From: Streptomyces capitiformicae
GTDB lineage: Bacteria; Actinomycetota; Actinomycetes; Streptomycetales; Streptomycetaceae
NCBI RefSeq assembly: GCF_002214185.1
Contig: NZ_CP022161.1
Location: 868,001 to 932,000 of the forward strand
Reading direction: 5' to 3'
Length of the DNA: 64,000 bases
Positions 1 through 8,158 of the stretch are shown here, piece by piece. The position numbers were made by a program, and so were the translations under genes. Positions within the stretch are counted from its first letter, which is position 1, and each line of letters starts with the position of its first letter. The notes under the pieces were generated by a model. That model was not told the origin of the DNA. It ran no database searches and saw only the letters and a list, made by a program, of their open reading frames with translations.

Positions 1-149
1 GGGATGCTCGTGAGGCGCCCGTTCGTGGCCGCGAATACTTTCCCGCGCGGGTACTCCCGCTGATTACCGACTTGGTCGACGGGTGGACGAAGACGACCCC
101 GACGCCAGTCAGCAAGCCAGTGCAACTCTCCCTCAACATCGCTGCATAG
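1..149 (+). CDS. C-terminal end of an unidentified protein (cut by window edge)
   Basis: An open frame enters from the left edge (first complete codon at base 3) and stops with TAG at 147-149. It gives the last 48 residues of a protein containing REYFPARVLPLITDL and ending in PVQLSLNIAA. The composition looks like real coding sequence, and a strong terminator follows 9 bp after the stop, which fits a gene end. I do not recognise the family from this tail. Because it lies left of the phage regulator, the element or its neighbour continues beyond the window. Confidence 0.45.
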   Translation, partial: DAREAPVRGREYFPARVLPLITDLVDGWTKTTPTPVSKPVQLSLNIAA

Positions 150-157
150 GGCAGCAG

Positions 158-192
158 AAAGCGCCCCCAGCCATGCGGCTGGGGGCGCTTTT
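158..192. terminator. Bidirectional rho-independent terminator
   Basis: A 13-bp perfect GC-rich stem (AGCGCCCCCAGCC with its complement) closes a 4-nt ATGC loop. It is followed by TTTT on the plus strand and preceded by AAA, so it can work in both directions. It separates the partial plus-strand gene from the convergent XRE regulator. Confidence 0.85.
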
Positions 193-203
193 GGCGTGTT
201 GCC

Positions 204-965
204 TCACTCGGGTCGCCGACTGTACTTGGCGATCGTCGCCTGATTCGTCGACGGGTCTTGGAGGCGGAGCTCCCAGGGCCCGGTGTTGACGTCCATGTCC
301 TTGCCGAAGCCGATCCACTTGCCGGCCATGCGGGTACCCGTCGGCTCGACGAGCATCTGAATGGCGCCGTGGTAGCGGGCGCCTCGGTAGTAGCCGTCGG
401 TCGCAGTCTGCTCGACCCACGTGCCGGTGACGACGCTGCCGTCCACTGTGAGGTCCATGGTGAGCGGAGAGTCGGGGTTCGATGAGGCGCCAGGCAGGGA
501 TCGGACGGTGAGCCGGTTGCCGTGCTGGAGCAGCAGCACGTAGTGCACCCCCGCGAAGGTGGCGTCCCGGCCGCTGGAGAAGTACTCGTACTTGGAGAGC
601 CAGACGCCCGAGTAGTTGGCGCGCGGTGAGGTCTGTGGCGTGGGGCCAGGGCCAGGTGCGGCGACACCTTCGGGGGATGGGTGGACGTCGTGCCCGCCCG
701 CTCCGTCGTCGGCCACGCGCGCCATGACTGGCGAGTTGAAGCCGAGGGAGTCGATCGGCATGCCGGTGACTACCTCAAGAGCGCGGGCGTAGCGGGCACT
801 TGGTGCGGCGATGGCTCCAGACTCCCATCGCTGCACGAGCCGCTTGCTTGCGTCGATCCGATCACCAGCGCGCACTCCGGCTTCCCGAAGTGCCCTGGCG
901 AAGTCATCCTGGCTCAGCATCATGGAGATGCGTACTGCCCGGAGCGTGGCGTTTGGTTCGGTCAT
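204..965 (-). CDS. XRE-family regulator with C-terminal sensor-like domain
   Basis: 253 aa. Residues about 5-75 form a Cro/CI-type helix-turn-helix (QDDFARALREAG, RWESGAIAAPSARYARAL), followed by a Pro/Gly linker (about 85-115). The C-terminal domain, about 135 residues, begins SGVWLSKYEY and looks like a beta-rich module. The gene points away from the long rightward operon and is followed by a terminator, the usual place for a lysogeny or transfer repressor. The C-terminal domain may sense a ligand or mediate oligomerisation; that is inference. No catalytic Ser/Lys pair of LexA-type autocleavage is evident, so induction would need another route. Confidence 0.75.
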   Translation of the reverse strand: MTEPNATLRAVRISMMLSQDDFARALREAGVRAGDRIDASKRLVQRWESGAIAAPSARYARALEVVTGMPIDSLGFNSPVMARVADDGAGGHDVHPSPEGVAAPGPGPTPQTSPRANYSGVWLSKYEYFSSGRDATFAGVHYVLLLQHGNRLTVRSLPGASSNPDSPLTMDLTVDGSVVTGTWVEQTATDGYYRGARYHGAIQMLVEPTGTRMAGKWIGFGKDMDVNTGPWELRLQDPSTNQATIAKYSRRPE

Positions 966-1087
966 GTTCTATACGGTAGCCGCTATGACGCCGGAATGCC
1001 GCCCTTAATGACGCCAGGATGTCGCCTCGGGTGTCGTCGCGGAGAGTGACGCCGAGATGTCACCTTGTGGGCATGGATGAATCCCCG

Positions 1088-1333
1088 TCATCGCCCCTTG
1101 GCGATCTGCTCCGCTCGGGAGCCGGACATGCCGAGCATCTCGCCGACCTCGCGCCACGGTCGGCCTTCCTTGAGTTCGTTGACCGCATCCTTTTCGAGGT
1201 CCCTGCCGGTGCGTTCGCCGGCAGCCACGACCTCGCGGAACTCTCGGATTGCGTGGAAGCGCTCTACGGGATTAGTGATCTGCGCGAGCCGTCCCGTCTC
1301 GGACTCGATGGCGGAGGTGAGCGCTTCTGTCAT
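1088..1333 (-). CDS. Small helix-turn-helix (sigma-70 region 4-like) protein
   Basis: 81 aa. An N-terminal helical half (residues 1-50) is followed by a compact HTH at about 57-81 (GRPWREVGEMLGMSGSRAEQ), resembling sigma region 4 or small actinobacterial HTH proteins. It lies upstream of and in the same direction as the XRE gene (123-bp gap) and opposite to the operon starting at 1567. The 230-bp divergent spacer carries a candidate operator, so this protein or the XRE protein is a plausible autoregulator. Confidence 0.65.
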   Translation of the reverse strand: MTEALTSAIESETGRLAQITNPVERFHAIREFREVVAAGERTGRDLEKDAVNELKEGRPWREVGEMLGMSGSRAEQIAKGR

Positions 1334-1364
1334 GCGCGTAGCGTATGGGCCGTTCGCCGCAACT

Positions 1365-1406
1365 TCAAGACTCCTCTTGACAGTGCGGTGTGCCCGAGTG
1401 CAGGCT
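1365..1406 (+). promoter_or_regulatory. Candidate early promoter with overlapping operator
   Basis: TTGACA at 1377-1382 is followed after 18 bp by CAGGCT, a plausible -35/-10 pair reading toward the gene at 1567. A perfect inverted repeat, TCAAGA-N4-TCTTGA (1365-1380), overlaps the -35 box, where a repressor would block RNA polymerase. The assignment to the XRE or small HTH regulator is inferred from position. Confidence 0.45.
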
Positions 1407-1566
1407 GTACTTCAGCGGCTCCAAGGCCCCCCTTGAAGTCGTCACCGCTGTCCACTCTCACCAGGCTTTGCCTGCGGGCAGCAACACAACAGAAAACGGG
1501 CCGGACACCGCAACTCTCACATCGCGGGCCGGCCCTCACCACGAGGAAGCTCTGAAAGGTCGCCTC

Positions 1567-2043
1567 ATGGATAAGCAGCAGTCTACCCAGGCTGTCCTGG
1601 GTACCGTCACGCCCTTCCCGGCGATCGCGCCGGGCCATCACCTCGCCCCGGTGGCGATCGGAGCCCCCGGCCCCGAGCAGAAGCTGGTGTTCGTGCCGTG
1701 CCCGGATTGGTGTGCGACGAACCACGTCTCTGAGTGGGTGCACTTCCTGGAGGACGTGGACCACACGGGCGACACGCTCGCCGTGCACGTGCACTCGTTC
1801 TTCAACCCCAGCAAGCCCGCCTACACGATGACGGCGGCGGTCGGCTGCGACCCGATGTCGAGCGACCTGCAGATGCGGGCGGCACACATCATCGTGGGCG
1901 ACGAGGGTAGCGTCGACGCCTACCTGACGCCGGAGATGGCGGACGAGGTGGCGGCCGACCTGGAGAAGCTGGCCGCGAAGATCCGTGAGGCCGCCGACAC
2001 CGCCCGTCTGCACAACGAGCACGCGGTGGAGGTGGCGGCATGA
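1567..2043 (+). CDS. Accessory protein of a family common in Streptomyces elements
   Basis: 158 aa. The ATG is chosen because GAAAGGT lies just upstream; a longer frame exists but lacks a good ribosome site. A conserved-looking PCPDWCATNH segment and a downstream DGxxDAYLTPEMA region resemble a small Streptomyces family (DUF6907-like) of unknown function. It is the first gene of the long rightward operon and overlaps the next gene by ATGA. The Cys/His pair might bind metal. Confidence 0.65.
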   Translation: MDKQQSTQAVLGTVTPFPAIAPGHHLAPVAIGAPGPEQKLVFVPCPDWCATNHVSEWVHFLEDVDHTGDTLAVHVHSFFNPSKPAYTMTAAVGCDPMSSDLQMRAAHIIVGDEGSVDAYLTPEMADEVAADLEKLAAKIREAADTARLHNEHAVEVAA

Positions 2044-2453
2044 GCACCGAGACCCTGAACGCCAGGGCCGCCGAGGCGCTGGCCAAGCTGGAGCGTGCGC
2101 TCCTGCCGCTGCCGCTGATCCGTGCGGTGACGCGCTACGAGGTCGCGGCGTTCCACTACGACGAGCTGGTTGCCCGGCCGGCGTCGACGCTGTCGCCTGC
2201 TGAGTTCGATTCGATCGGGCAGGCGCAGCAGACGATGGCCGACATGTTCGGTGTGCTGGCCAAGGCCGGGCGTACCGATCTGCTGGCCCCACTGGAGACG
2301 GCCACCCGCTACCGGTACGCGTCCGAGTGCTGCCGCCGACTGTCCGCCTCGGGCGACGTCGACGGCTGCCTCGAGGCGCAGGATGAGATGGCCATGTGCC
2401 GCTGCCATCTCGCGAAGGCCGGCCGCCTGGACCTGATCGGCGGTGCGGCGTGA
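2040..2453 (+). CDS. Hypothetical helical protein
   Basis: 137 aa, starting within the stop of the preceding gene (ATGA), so translation is coupled. Mostly alpha-helical by composition, with CCRRL and MCRCHLAKAG segments carrying four cysteines in the last third. No family recognised. Its position in the early operon suggests an accessory or host-interaction role. Confidence 0.6.
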   Translation: MSTETLNARAAEALAKLERALLPLPLIRAVTRYEVAAFHYDELVARPASTLSPAEFDSIGQAQQTMADMFGVLAKAGRTDLLAPLETATRYRYASECCRRLSASGDVDGCLEAQDEMAMCRCHLAKAGRLDLIGGAA

Positions 2454-2800
2454 GCTACAGCATCGAGAACGCGGACCGTCTGCGCTGGCAGATGCGGGCC
2501 CACATCATCCTGGCCCAGTTCCTGGACGCCGCCACCCAGCAGGGGCTTCCGGCGATCGCTTGGACGATCGCGACGACCGGGGCCATCACCGGCACCGTGA
2601 ACGGGCTGGGGGTGACGGCGGACGAGCAGCGGCAGCACTTCAACGCCTGGGTCGCCTACCTTCAGGCCGAGCCGACGGGGCGCATCCGCCGGGACGGCAG
2701 CGCCACCCTGTACGCCAAGTTCGAGTGGGGCGATGAGCCGGCCGGGGCGATCCGGGCCGAGGTTGTTCCGCCGATGGACGCTGAGGGCGGTGGCCTGTGA
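2450..2800 (+). CDS. Hypothetical small protein
   Basis: 116 aa from a GTG that overlaps the previous stop (GTGA); the alternative upstream ATG would overlap the previous gene by over 50 bp. Contains a helical first half (RWQMRAHIILAQFLDAA) and a mixed second half ending in acidic and glycine residues. Not recognised. The same GTGA/ATGA coupling chains it to genes on both sides. Confidence 0.6.
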   Translation: MSYSIENADRLRWQMRAHIILAQFLDAATQQGLPAIAWTIATTGAITGTVNGLGVTADEQRQHFNAWVAYLQAEPTGRIRRDGSATLYAKFEWGDEPAGAIRAEVVPPMDAEGGGL

Positions 2801-2964
2801 GCGCCCGGGAGATCTTCGACAGTTTCCCGGCTGGTGGCCCGCGTGGTTCGTGGCCGGCGGAGGAGATGGCGGCCGAGCTCCGCACCCAGGGCACCGACGC
2901 CACCGTGGTGATGGACCTCGCCGGCGACCGGTTCCTGGTTGTCCCGGCCGAGGGGAGGGCGTGA
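2797..2964 (+). CDS. Small coupled ORF (55 aa)
   Basis: GTG at 2797 overlaps the stop of the preceding gene by 4 bp, and the product begins MSAREIFDSF and ends VVPAEGRA. It holds a short acidic helix and a beta hairpin-like end (VVMDLAGDRFLVVP). No family recognised. The head-to-tail overlaps on both sides are the main evidence that it is translated. Confidence 0.55.
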   Translation: MSAREIFDSFPAGGPRGSWPAEEMAAELRTQGTDATVVMDLAGDRFLVVPAEGRA

Positions 2965-3101
2965 TGACGGAGCAGGAGGCCGCTGACGCTCTGGCCCAGC
3001 AGCGGATCGCAGAGGCGATGGCTGCCGCGCAGGCTGCTGAGGCCGCCCGTATGGCCGCCGAGCAGTTGGCCGCTGCTCAGCAGACGCGACCGGTGTCGTG
3101 A
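2964..3101 (+). CDS. Small Ala/Gln-rich helical protein (45 aa)
   Basis: ATG overlaps the previous stop by one base. The product is almost entirely Ala, Gln, Glu and Met (EAMAAAQAAEAARMAAEQ) and should be a single amphipathic or coiled-coil helix. Its stop abuts the next ATG (TGATG). Function unknown. Confidence 0.5.
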   Translation: MTEQEAADALAQQRIAEAMAAAQAAEAARMAAEQLAAAQQTRPVS

Positions 3102-3220
3102 TGGACACCGAGGCCGACGACTGGCTGCCGGACTGGCATTGCATCCCGTGTGGTTCGTCCGGCCGGTACGAGGACGGTCCGGCTGTGTGTGACTGCCCTG
3201 ACGGTCAGCCTCGTAGCTGA
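3101..3220 (+). CDS. Cys-rich micro-protein (39 aa), possible zinc ribbon
   Basis: Begins MDTEADDWLPDWHCIPCG and contains a second cysteine pair (CDC) near the C-terminus, giving a C-x2-C / C-x-C pattern that could hold one zinc. Coupled to the previous gene by TGATG overlap. It resembles other tiny ribbon proteins scattered through this operon. Function unknown. Confidence 0.5.
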   Translation: MDTEADDWLPDWHCIPCGSSGRYEDGPAVCDCPDGQPRS

Positions 3221-3231
3221 CCACCCTGATC

Positions 3232-3283
3232 GCCGCAGGCGGCGGGATGACACCGAATCCCCCGCGGCCTCGCCGCCTGCGGC
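3232..3283 (+). promoter_or_regulatory. Long intergenic hairpin before gene at 3325
   Basis: Two 13-nt arms (GCCGCAGGCGGCG and its exact complement) flank a 26-nt loop in the spacer between coupled operon blocks. There is no U-tract, so it is more likely an RNA-stability or attenuation structure than a terminator. The next two intergenic spacers also carry hairpins. Confidence 0.5.
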
Positions 3284-3324
3284 CCACTACTCCACTCGAT
3301 CTATCCCGAGAGGGCTTACGAGCC

Positions 3325-3564
3325 ATGTCCATGATCCTGTTCGACGCCGATCTGTCCGCCACCGAGCTGGGTGCCCGGCGTCGTAAGAACGCCACGATCG
3401 GCGAGGTCGTCGACACGGTGGTCGCCGGTCTGTTCGCCGACTACGTGACCGCCCGTGCCGACCGTGACCGTGAGCAGATGCTGCTGATCCTCGACCACGC
3501 CAAGGCGATCGACCCGGCGCTGGTCGACGAGCTGCGCGGCTTCGACTACCTGGCCGCCGCCTGA
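3325..3564 (+). CDS. Hypothetical small helical protein
   Basis: 79 aa from ATG (a second ATG lies two codons on). Contains a conserved-looking first half (LFDADLSATELGARRRKN) and a helical second half ending YLAAA. Not recognised. It stands alone between two structured spacers rather than being coupled, which suggests separately tuned expression. Confidence 0.6.
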   Translation: MSMILFDADLSATELGARRRKNATIGEVVDTVVAGLFADYVTARADRDREQMLLILDHAKAIDPALVDELRGFDYLAAA

Positions 3565-3577
3565 CCTGTTGCCCGAT

Positions 3578-3626
3578 CCGCCCGAACTCGTGTTGGGCGG
3601 TGAGGGGAACCGCGCCAGCGCTTCCA
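3578..3626 (+). repeat. Hairpin plus 25-bp direct repeat, copy 1
   Basis: A 9-bp stem with one bulge (CCGCCCGAAC / GTTGGGCGG) is followed immediately by a 25-bp sequence at 3602-3626 that is repeated exactly at 3938-3962. The repeat contains an imperfect palindrome (GGAACCGC-GCCA-GCGCTTCC). It ends 12 bp before the ribosome site of the next gene, so it lies in its leader. Likely a post-transcriptional or operator element. Confidence 0.7.
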
Positions 3627-3650
3627 CACCACCCACGAAAGGAACCCGTC

Positions 3651-3899
3651 ATGGGAATTCTCTCCCGCAACAACTCCCGGCCCAGCATCCTCGACCGCGC
3701 CAACGCCGAGGCCGGGGCCAGCACACCCTCCAGCCACCACGACAGCCCAGTGGACCCCGACTACGACCGCGAGGCCGCCGGTGCCGCCGCCTCGGACGCA
3801 CGCGACGCCGCCCTACGCGGTGACACGGAAATGGCACAGCGCTTCCAGGACCAGGCGGACCGCCACCGGGACATCTACCTGCACCCGTACTCCCGCTGA
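3651..3899 (+). CDS. Hypothetical small hydrophilic protein
   Basis: 82 aa. ATG chosen because of the GAAAGGA ribosome site 6 bp upstream. The product is rich in Asp, Ala, Arg and His (DPDYDREAAGAAASDARDAA) and has no membrane segment. Unknown family. Its leader shares a 25-bp repeat with that of the following transfer-type membrane protein, so the two are probably co-regulated. Confidence 0.6.
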   Translation: MGILSRNNSRPSILDRANAEAGASTPSSHHDSPVDPDYDREAAGAAASDARDAALRGDTEMAQRFQDQADRHRDIYLHPYSR

Positions 3900-3910
3900 C
3901 CGGCTGCCCG

Positions 3911-3962
3911 CCCCGCCCGTCTCGCACGGGCGGGGTCGAGGGGAACCGCGCCAGCGCTTCCA
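3911..3962 (+). repeat. Hairpin plus 25-bp direct repeat, copy 2
   Basis: A perfect 10-bp stem (CCCCGCCCGT / ACGGGCGGGG, 5-nt loop) is followed 2 bp later by the second exact copy of the 25-bp repeat (3938-3962). The same order of hairpin, repeat, ribosome site and ATG is found 335 bp upstream, pointing to one duplicated control module. Confidence 0.7.
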
Positions 3963-3995
3963 ACCAACCGAACCCGAGAAAGGACACAGACCGCC

Positions 3996-5378
3996 ATGAC
4001 TGCCAGCCCGTCGAAGGTGAACGGCACCGCCCGTCCGCCCGCCGTGCCCGTGCTGGGGGACTGGCAGCCCATAGAGGCCACCCCCGCCCCCCAGGCCGAC
4101 ACCCCCACCGAAACCCAGCAGGGCGCCCAGGTCGACAGCGAACTCGTCGCGCAGGCCCAGGCCGAGGCGATCCGCGCCGCAGCATGGGCCGAGTCGGAGG
4201 AGCGCCGCCTCGCAGCCGAGGCGAAGAAGGAAGCCGACCTGAAGCTGGCCGAGGCTGAGGCTGAGGCGATCCGCCTCAAGGCGGAGGAGGAAGCGCGCAA
4301 GACGCGTCTTGCCAACGACAAGGCTGAGGCCCGCGCCCGCGAAGAGCAGGCTGCCCGCGAGGCCCGCATCGCCAAGCTCAACCGGGAGCGCGAAGAGCAG
4401 GAGCGTGCCGCCCGCGAGACCGAGGAGAAGGCCGCCGCGCAGGAGCAAGCCGAAGCGGCGAAGGCTGCCGAGATCGCTGCCGCCGAGGAGCAGTGGCGGA
4501 AGTACGCGCTGCGCTTCTATGCCGTCTGCTCGGTCGTCGCCTTGCCGGTGCAGATCGCCGCGTTCTACAACCCGAACGCCCTGTGGCTGATGGCCGCGCC
4601 GATCATGCTTGAAGGCGGGGCATGGGTTGTTCTCAAGGGCGCCCGGGCCGCGGCCTCCGGGCACCGGCCGCACTGGCACTACCGGCTCATCGCGTGGGTG
4701 CTCGCCTTCATCGCGGCGGCGATCAACCTCTGGCACGGGCTGCATGCGTTCGACCCGGCCACCGCAATCGGAACCGCCTTCGCATCCATCGCTGGCCCCG
4801 GCGTGTACGACCTCCACGAGCACGGCCAGATCCGCAAGCGAGACGGTGCCCTCACCCGCAAGCAGCGCAAGGCAGCCGAGAAGGAAGCGAAGCGACTCGC
4901 GGTGGAGAAGGCTGCGGAGGAGAAGCAGCGCACTGCTGAGAAGGAGGCCGCCGACAAGGCCGCCGCCGCGAAGGCGGCGCAACTGACCGAGCTCCGCACG
5001 ACGCACTTCCCGAAGGTGTGGGAGCACGCCGTGAAGCTCGCGGCGGACCTCGGCGAGACGGACCCGAACGCCGTCTGGGAGCGCGCCAAGCTCGACGTCG
5101 AGGGCGCGAAGCCGGGCGAGTCCGCCGACGTTCTCCGCATGCGCAACGCCGCCGCCGCAAGGGTCGACGCGGCCCGCCAGAACAAGCCCGTCAACACCGT
5201 CAGCAAGACCACGAACGCGCAGCGTACATCGCAAATGCAGACCACCAAGAAGCAGCGCGTCTACAACCCGCCCGCGCGCCCTGGACGACGCACCAAGGGC
5301 GACACCGCGCCCTACGTTGCGGCGGCCCGAAAGCAAGCCTCCATCACCGCCAAGAACTCCCGCCCGAACGCCAACTAA
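3996..5378 (+). CDS. Coiled-coil membrane protein, probable Spd/transfer-associated protein
   Basis: 460 aa. Residues about 50-170 are a long Ala/Glu/Lys/Arg coiled coil. About four hydrophobic segments follow (172-190, 194-213, 230-247, 255-272), then a basic coiled-coil tail (about 275-460). This helix-membrane-helix layout, next to an FtsK-like translocase, resembles the spread (Spd) and DUF2637-type membrane proteins of Streptomyces conjugative plasmids and integrative elements, which assist mycelial spread of transferred DNA. Family knowledge supplies that role; the sequence shows only the architecture and context. Confidence 0.65.
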   Translation: MTASPSKVNGTARPPAVPVLGDWQPIEATPAPQADTPTETQQGAQVDSELVAQAQAEAIRAAAWAESEERRLAAEAKKEADLKLAEAEAEAIRLKAEEEARKTRLANDKAEARAREEQAAREARIAKLNREREEQERAARETEEKAAAQEQAEAAKAAEIAAAEEQWRKYALRFYAVCSVVALPVQIAAFYNPNALWLMAAPIMLEGGAWVVLKGARAAASGHRPHWHYRLIAWVLAFIAAAINLWHGLHAFDPATAIGTAFASIAGPGVYDLHEHGQIRKRDGALTRKQRKAAEKEAKRLAVEKAAEEKQRTAEKEAADKAAAAKAAQLTELRTTHFPKVWEHAVKLAADLGETDPNAVWERAKLDVEGAKPGESADVLRMRNAAAARVDAARQNKPVNTVSKTTNAQRTSQMQTTKKQRVYNPPARPGRRTKGDTAPYVAAARKQASITAKNSRPNAN

Positions 5379-5401
5379 CCCACCCCTAGGAGAGATCAGT
5401 A

Positions 5402-5881
5402 ATGAACGCCACGATTCTTCGGCTGGCCATCTCGGGCGGCGCCACCATCGCCCTCCTCGCCGGCGCCAACGCCACCGCGTCCGCCGCCTCCCCGGAGCAC
5501 GAGGCCACCGTCATCGCCATCGCCCGCACCGACACCACGCCGGGCGGCACCGACGGCATCACCAACGGGCTCACCCCCGACAGCGGCGGCTCCGGCGCCC
5601 AGCTGCAGAACCCGGTCAGCGGGCAGCAGCCCATGGGCGTCAACGGCGAGCAGATCACCACGCAGGCGTCCGGCGGCGCGATCGGCGCTGGCGTCGTCGC
5701 CATCCTGCTGCTCGGCTTCATCGTGGTCGTCCGGGTCAAGCACCGCGACATCAAGCCCGGTGACGCCGTGCTCGTCGGCCTGTTCGGGATCGCCCTGTCG
5801 GGCACGGTCATCGGCGCCATGGGCGACCAGTTCACCGAGTCCGCGATCGCCTCCCTCGGCAACATGCTCGGCGGCCTCTAA
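5402..5881 (+). CDS. Secreted/anchored small protein, possible SpdD-like
   Basis: 159 aa with a strong AGGAGAG ribosome site. An N-terminal signal peptide (LAISGGATIALLAGANATASA, residues about 7-28) is followed by a Thr/Gly-rich outer segment. A transmembrane helix (about 96-112, GAGVVAILLLGFIVVV), a short basic loop and a second hydrophobic helix (about 122-142) come after. The topology suggests a small envelope protein. It sits between the coiled-coil membrane protein and the translocase, so a role in the transfer or spread apparatus is inferred. Confidence 0.6.
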   Translation: MNATILRLAISGGATIALLAGANATASAASPEHEATVIAIARTDTTPGGTDGITNGLTPDSGGSGAQLQNPVSGQQPMGVNGEQITTQASGGAIGAGVVAILLLGFIVVVRVKHRDIKPGDAVLVGLFGIALSGTVIGAMGDQFTESAIASLGNMLGGL

Positions 5882-5938
5882 CCCAACCCCGCGGGGTCCA
5901 CCCCGGACCCCGCCCCGACACCCGGAAGGATCAGGCCA

Positions 5939-8137
5939 GTGGCCACCGAAGCACAGCCCGTCGAGAAGCAGCCCGTCGAGGAGGAGGCGCAGGAGGCCGC
6001 CGAGCCCACCCGTGGCGACCGCGCCAAAGCGGCGCTCAAGACGCAGTACGGGCACGCCGCCGCCCGCACGAAGGACTGGCTGGCCACAGGCGACCTCGAC
6101 CAGGTCGCCGTCATCCAGGCCGCCACCGAAGCCAAGCAGCGCAAGCACGCCGAGAAGGTCGCCAACCAGCAGCGGGCAGCCGCCGAAGCGCACGGCCGTT
6201 TCGCCCACGCCAAGGCCCGCGCCGAAGCCGGTGAGACGGTCAACGCCGGAACACTCGCCACACTGGGCGGGCGGGTCGCGGCCGAGGAATCCCGGCTCGC
6301 CGAGCTCCAGGCCACGCCCGTGCTCCCGCCCAACGACCGGGAGATCAACGCCGCCCGGGCCGGTGCGAAGGCCAAGCGTGCCGCCATCGTCGCTGGTGGT
6401 GGCCTCGCAGCCTTCCCCGCGCTCGGCGCGGCCATCGAGCAGGCCGGGAACGGTCAGCCCACACTGCTGGCCGTCCTCGGCACGGCCGCCGGGTACGGCT
6501 GGTACCTGGTATCGCGCCCTTTCGACGCCGGCCAGCCTGCACCTGCCCCGACCACCGTGCAGCTGGCCGCCCCAACCGTGGATCTGGTGAAGCCGGAACC
6601 GCAGCCGGGGATGCGGGAGTTCAACGCCCCGCCGCCCCCGGCGCTCACGGTTGACGAGCTTGATCAGGCCCTCCGAAACATCGGCGAGGTCAAGCCGAAC
6701 GAGCAGATCCAGATCCTCGCCGTCCCGCAGCGGGAGAAGGACGGAAGCACGACCGTGGTCTTCGATCTTCCGCCTCGCACCACCGTCGCCGAGCTGAAGA
6801 AGAAGTTGCCGAAGCTGGCTGGGGCGCTCGGCCGCGACGTGTCCATGGTCGACATCGAGAAGGCCGGAACAGAGGTACGCACATCCTTCTGGATGACGGA
6901 CCGCGACCCGTTCGAGGAGACCAGGCCGTCGCCGTTGCTCAAGGCCCCGGCTCAACTGGACGCCTGGAAGGAGGGGGTGCCGGTCGCCTGGAACAAGCGG
7001 GGTATCACCATCCGGCTTGCGATCAACAACCAGTCGTATGTGATCGCTGGCATGACTCGGTCCGGGAAGGGCGTCGGCGCTTCCAATCTGGTCGTCGGTA
7101 CCTCGTTCGACCCGCGTATCAACCTGCGGATCGTGGCAGGGAAGAACAACGGCGAGTGGGACCCCTACGCCAAGGCGGGCGTCGCCTCGACGTACTTCAA
7201 GCCCAACCCCGAGCGGCTGCTCGCCCTACTCAAGGCCCTGCTCGCCGACAAGGATCGCCGCGAACGGGACCTCGGCAAGCTCGGCAAGTCGAAGCTGGTC
7301 GGGCCCGTCATCGAGCAGATCGGCGGCATCGAGCTGCTGGTCATCGACGAGTTGGCCACCTACACTCGGCCCGGCAAGCCGCTGCGCGACGAGATCCTTG
7401 AGGCGCTGATCGAGCTGTCTGCGGTGGCTGCCGGTGCAGGAATCCTCATGGTGCTGATCACCCAGTATCCGGAGGCCGACGTCATCCCGCAGGCGCTCGC
7501 CATGAACTGCGGCGCCAGGTGGGCGATGCGGGTGGAGAACGCCACCCAGTCCAACGCGATCCTCGGCGGCGGCCAGGCCAGTGCGGGCCGGGACGCTTCC
7601 AAGTTCGATCCGCCCCGGCCCGGCTTCGGCTGGCTCGTCAACCCGTTCGCCGGCGTCACCGACTTGGCCCGGTCCTTCGACCTGGACGAGGACGAGCGTG
7701 GCGAGATCACCATGCTGCTGGAGAAGGCGGCGAAGATCCGCGAGGTTGCGGGCCGTCTGGCCGGGCAGTGGGACGACCCGATCGAGAAGCACCTCCTCAA
7801 CGCCACCGGTCTGTCCTCGGCGGCTGGCGGACCGAAGCGGGACGGTGTGCCGGGCCGGAACGTGCTGAACCACACGCCGGAGCAGCGGATGCAGATGGAC
7901 GCGCTGCGCGGGTGTCTGATCGCCATGACGACGACGCTGGGCCGGGATGTGGCGCAGCTCGACGAGATGGCCGAGATCATCGGCGGCGGTATGACGGAGG
8001 AGCGGCTCGGCGAGCTCCTGCGGGCTGCTGGTGCCGGGGGCACGGTGAAGGTCACGATCCCTGGCAGGCCGAACCGCGTGAACGGCTACAAGCGGGCCGA
8101 TATCGCGGACGCACTCGCCTTGCTCGAAGGTAACTAA
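5939..8137 (+). CDS. FtsK/SpoIIIE-type DNA translocase (TraB-like conjugative transfer protein)
   Basis: 732 aa, GTG start with GGAAGGA 9 bp upstream. The first 130 residues are a charged helical region, with two hydrophobic stretches at about 148-165 and 174-193. The motor domain has a Walker A-type loop at 371-378 (GMTRSGKG, Gly where Ser/Thr is usual) and a Walker B at about 464-471 (IELLVIDE). The C-terminal 100 residues look like a small winged-helix module. In Streptomyces plasmids such proteins move double-stranded DNA between hyphae in a septal, FtsK-like way. Preceded by Spd-like membrane genes and followed by a CCCGGAC repeat cluster, both consistent with transfer rather than cell division. 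Confidence 0.85.
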   Translation: MATEAQPVEKQPVEEEAQEAAEPTRGDRAKAALKTQYGHAAARTKDWLATGDLDQVAVIQAATEAKQRKHAEKVANQQRAAAEAHGRFAHAKARAEAGETVNAGTLATLGGRVAAEESRLAELQATPVLPPNDREINAARAGAKAKRAAIVAGGGLAAFPALGAAIEQAGNGQPTLLAVLGTAAGYGWYLVSRPFDAGQPAPAPTTVQLAAPTVDLVKPEPQPGMREFNAPPPPALTVDELDQALRNIGEVKPNEQIQILAVPQREKDGSTTVVFDLPPRTTVAELKKKLPKLAGALGRDVSMVDIEKAGTEVRTSFWMTDRDPFEETRPSPLLKAPAQLDAWKEGVPVAWNKRGITIRLAINNQSYVIAGMTRSGKGVGASNLVVGTSFDPRINLRIVAGKNNGEWDPYAKAGVASTYFKPNPERLLALLKALLADKDRRERDLGKLGKSKLVGPVIEQIGGIELLVIDELATYTRPGKPLRDEILEALIELSAVAAGAGILMVLITQYPEADVIPQALAMNCGARWAMRVENATQSNAILGGGQASAGRDASKFDPPRPGFGWLVNPFAGVTDLARSFDLDEDERGEITMLLEKAAKIREVAGRLAGQWDDPIEKHLLNATGLSSAAGGPKRDGVPGRNVLNHTPEQRMQMDALRGCLIAMTTTLGRDVAQLDEMAEIIGGGMTEERLGELLRAAGAGGTVKVTIPGRPNRVNGYKRADIADALALLEGN

Positions 8138-8158
8138 CCCCGTCGTTTTGCACCCTTT

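Noticed and set aside
1..200. Left attachment site of the element
   Set aside because: No sequence related to the transporter or to the 39.2-kb junction is present; the left end must lie outside the window.
5939..8137. Translocase as the host cell-division FtsK
   Set aside because: It lacks the four-helix N-terminal membrane domain of host FtsK and sits in an operon of mobile-element genes.
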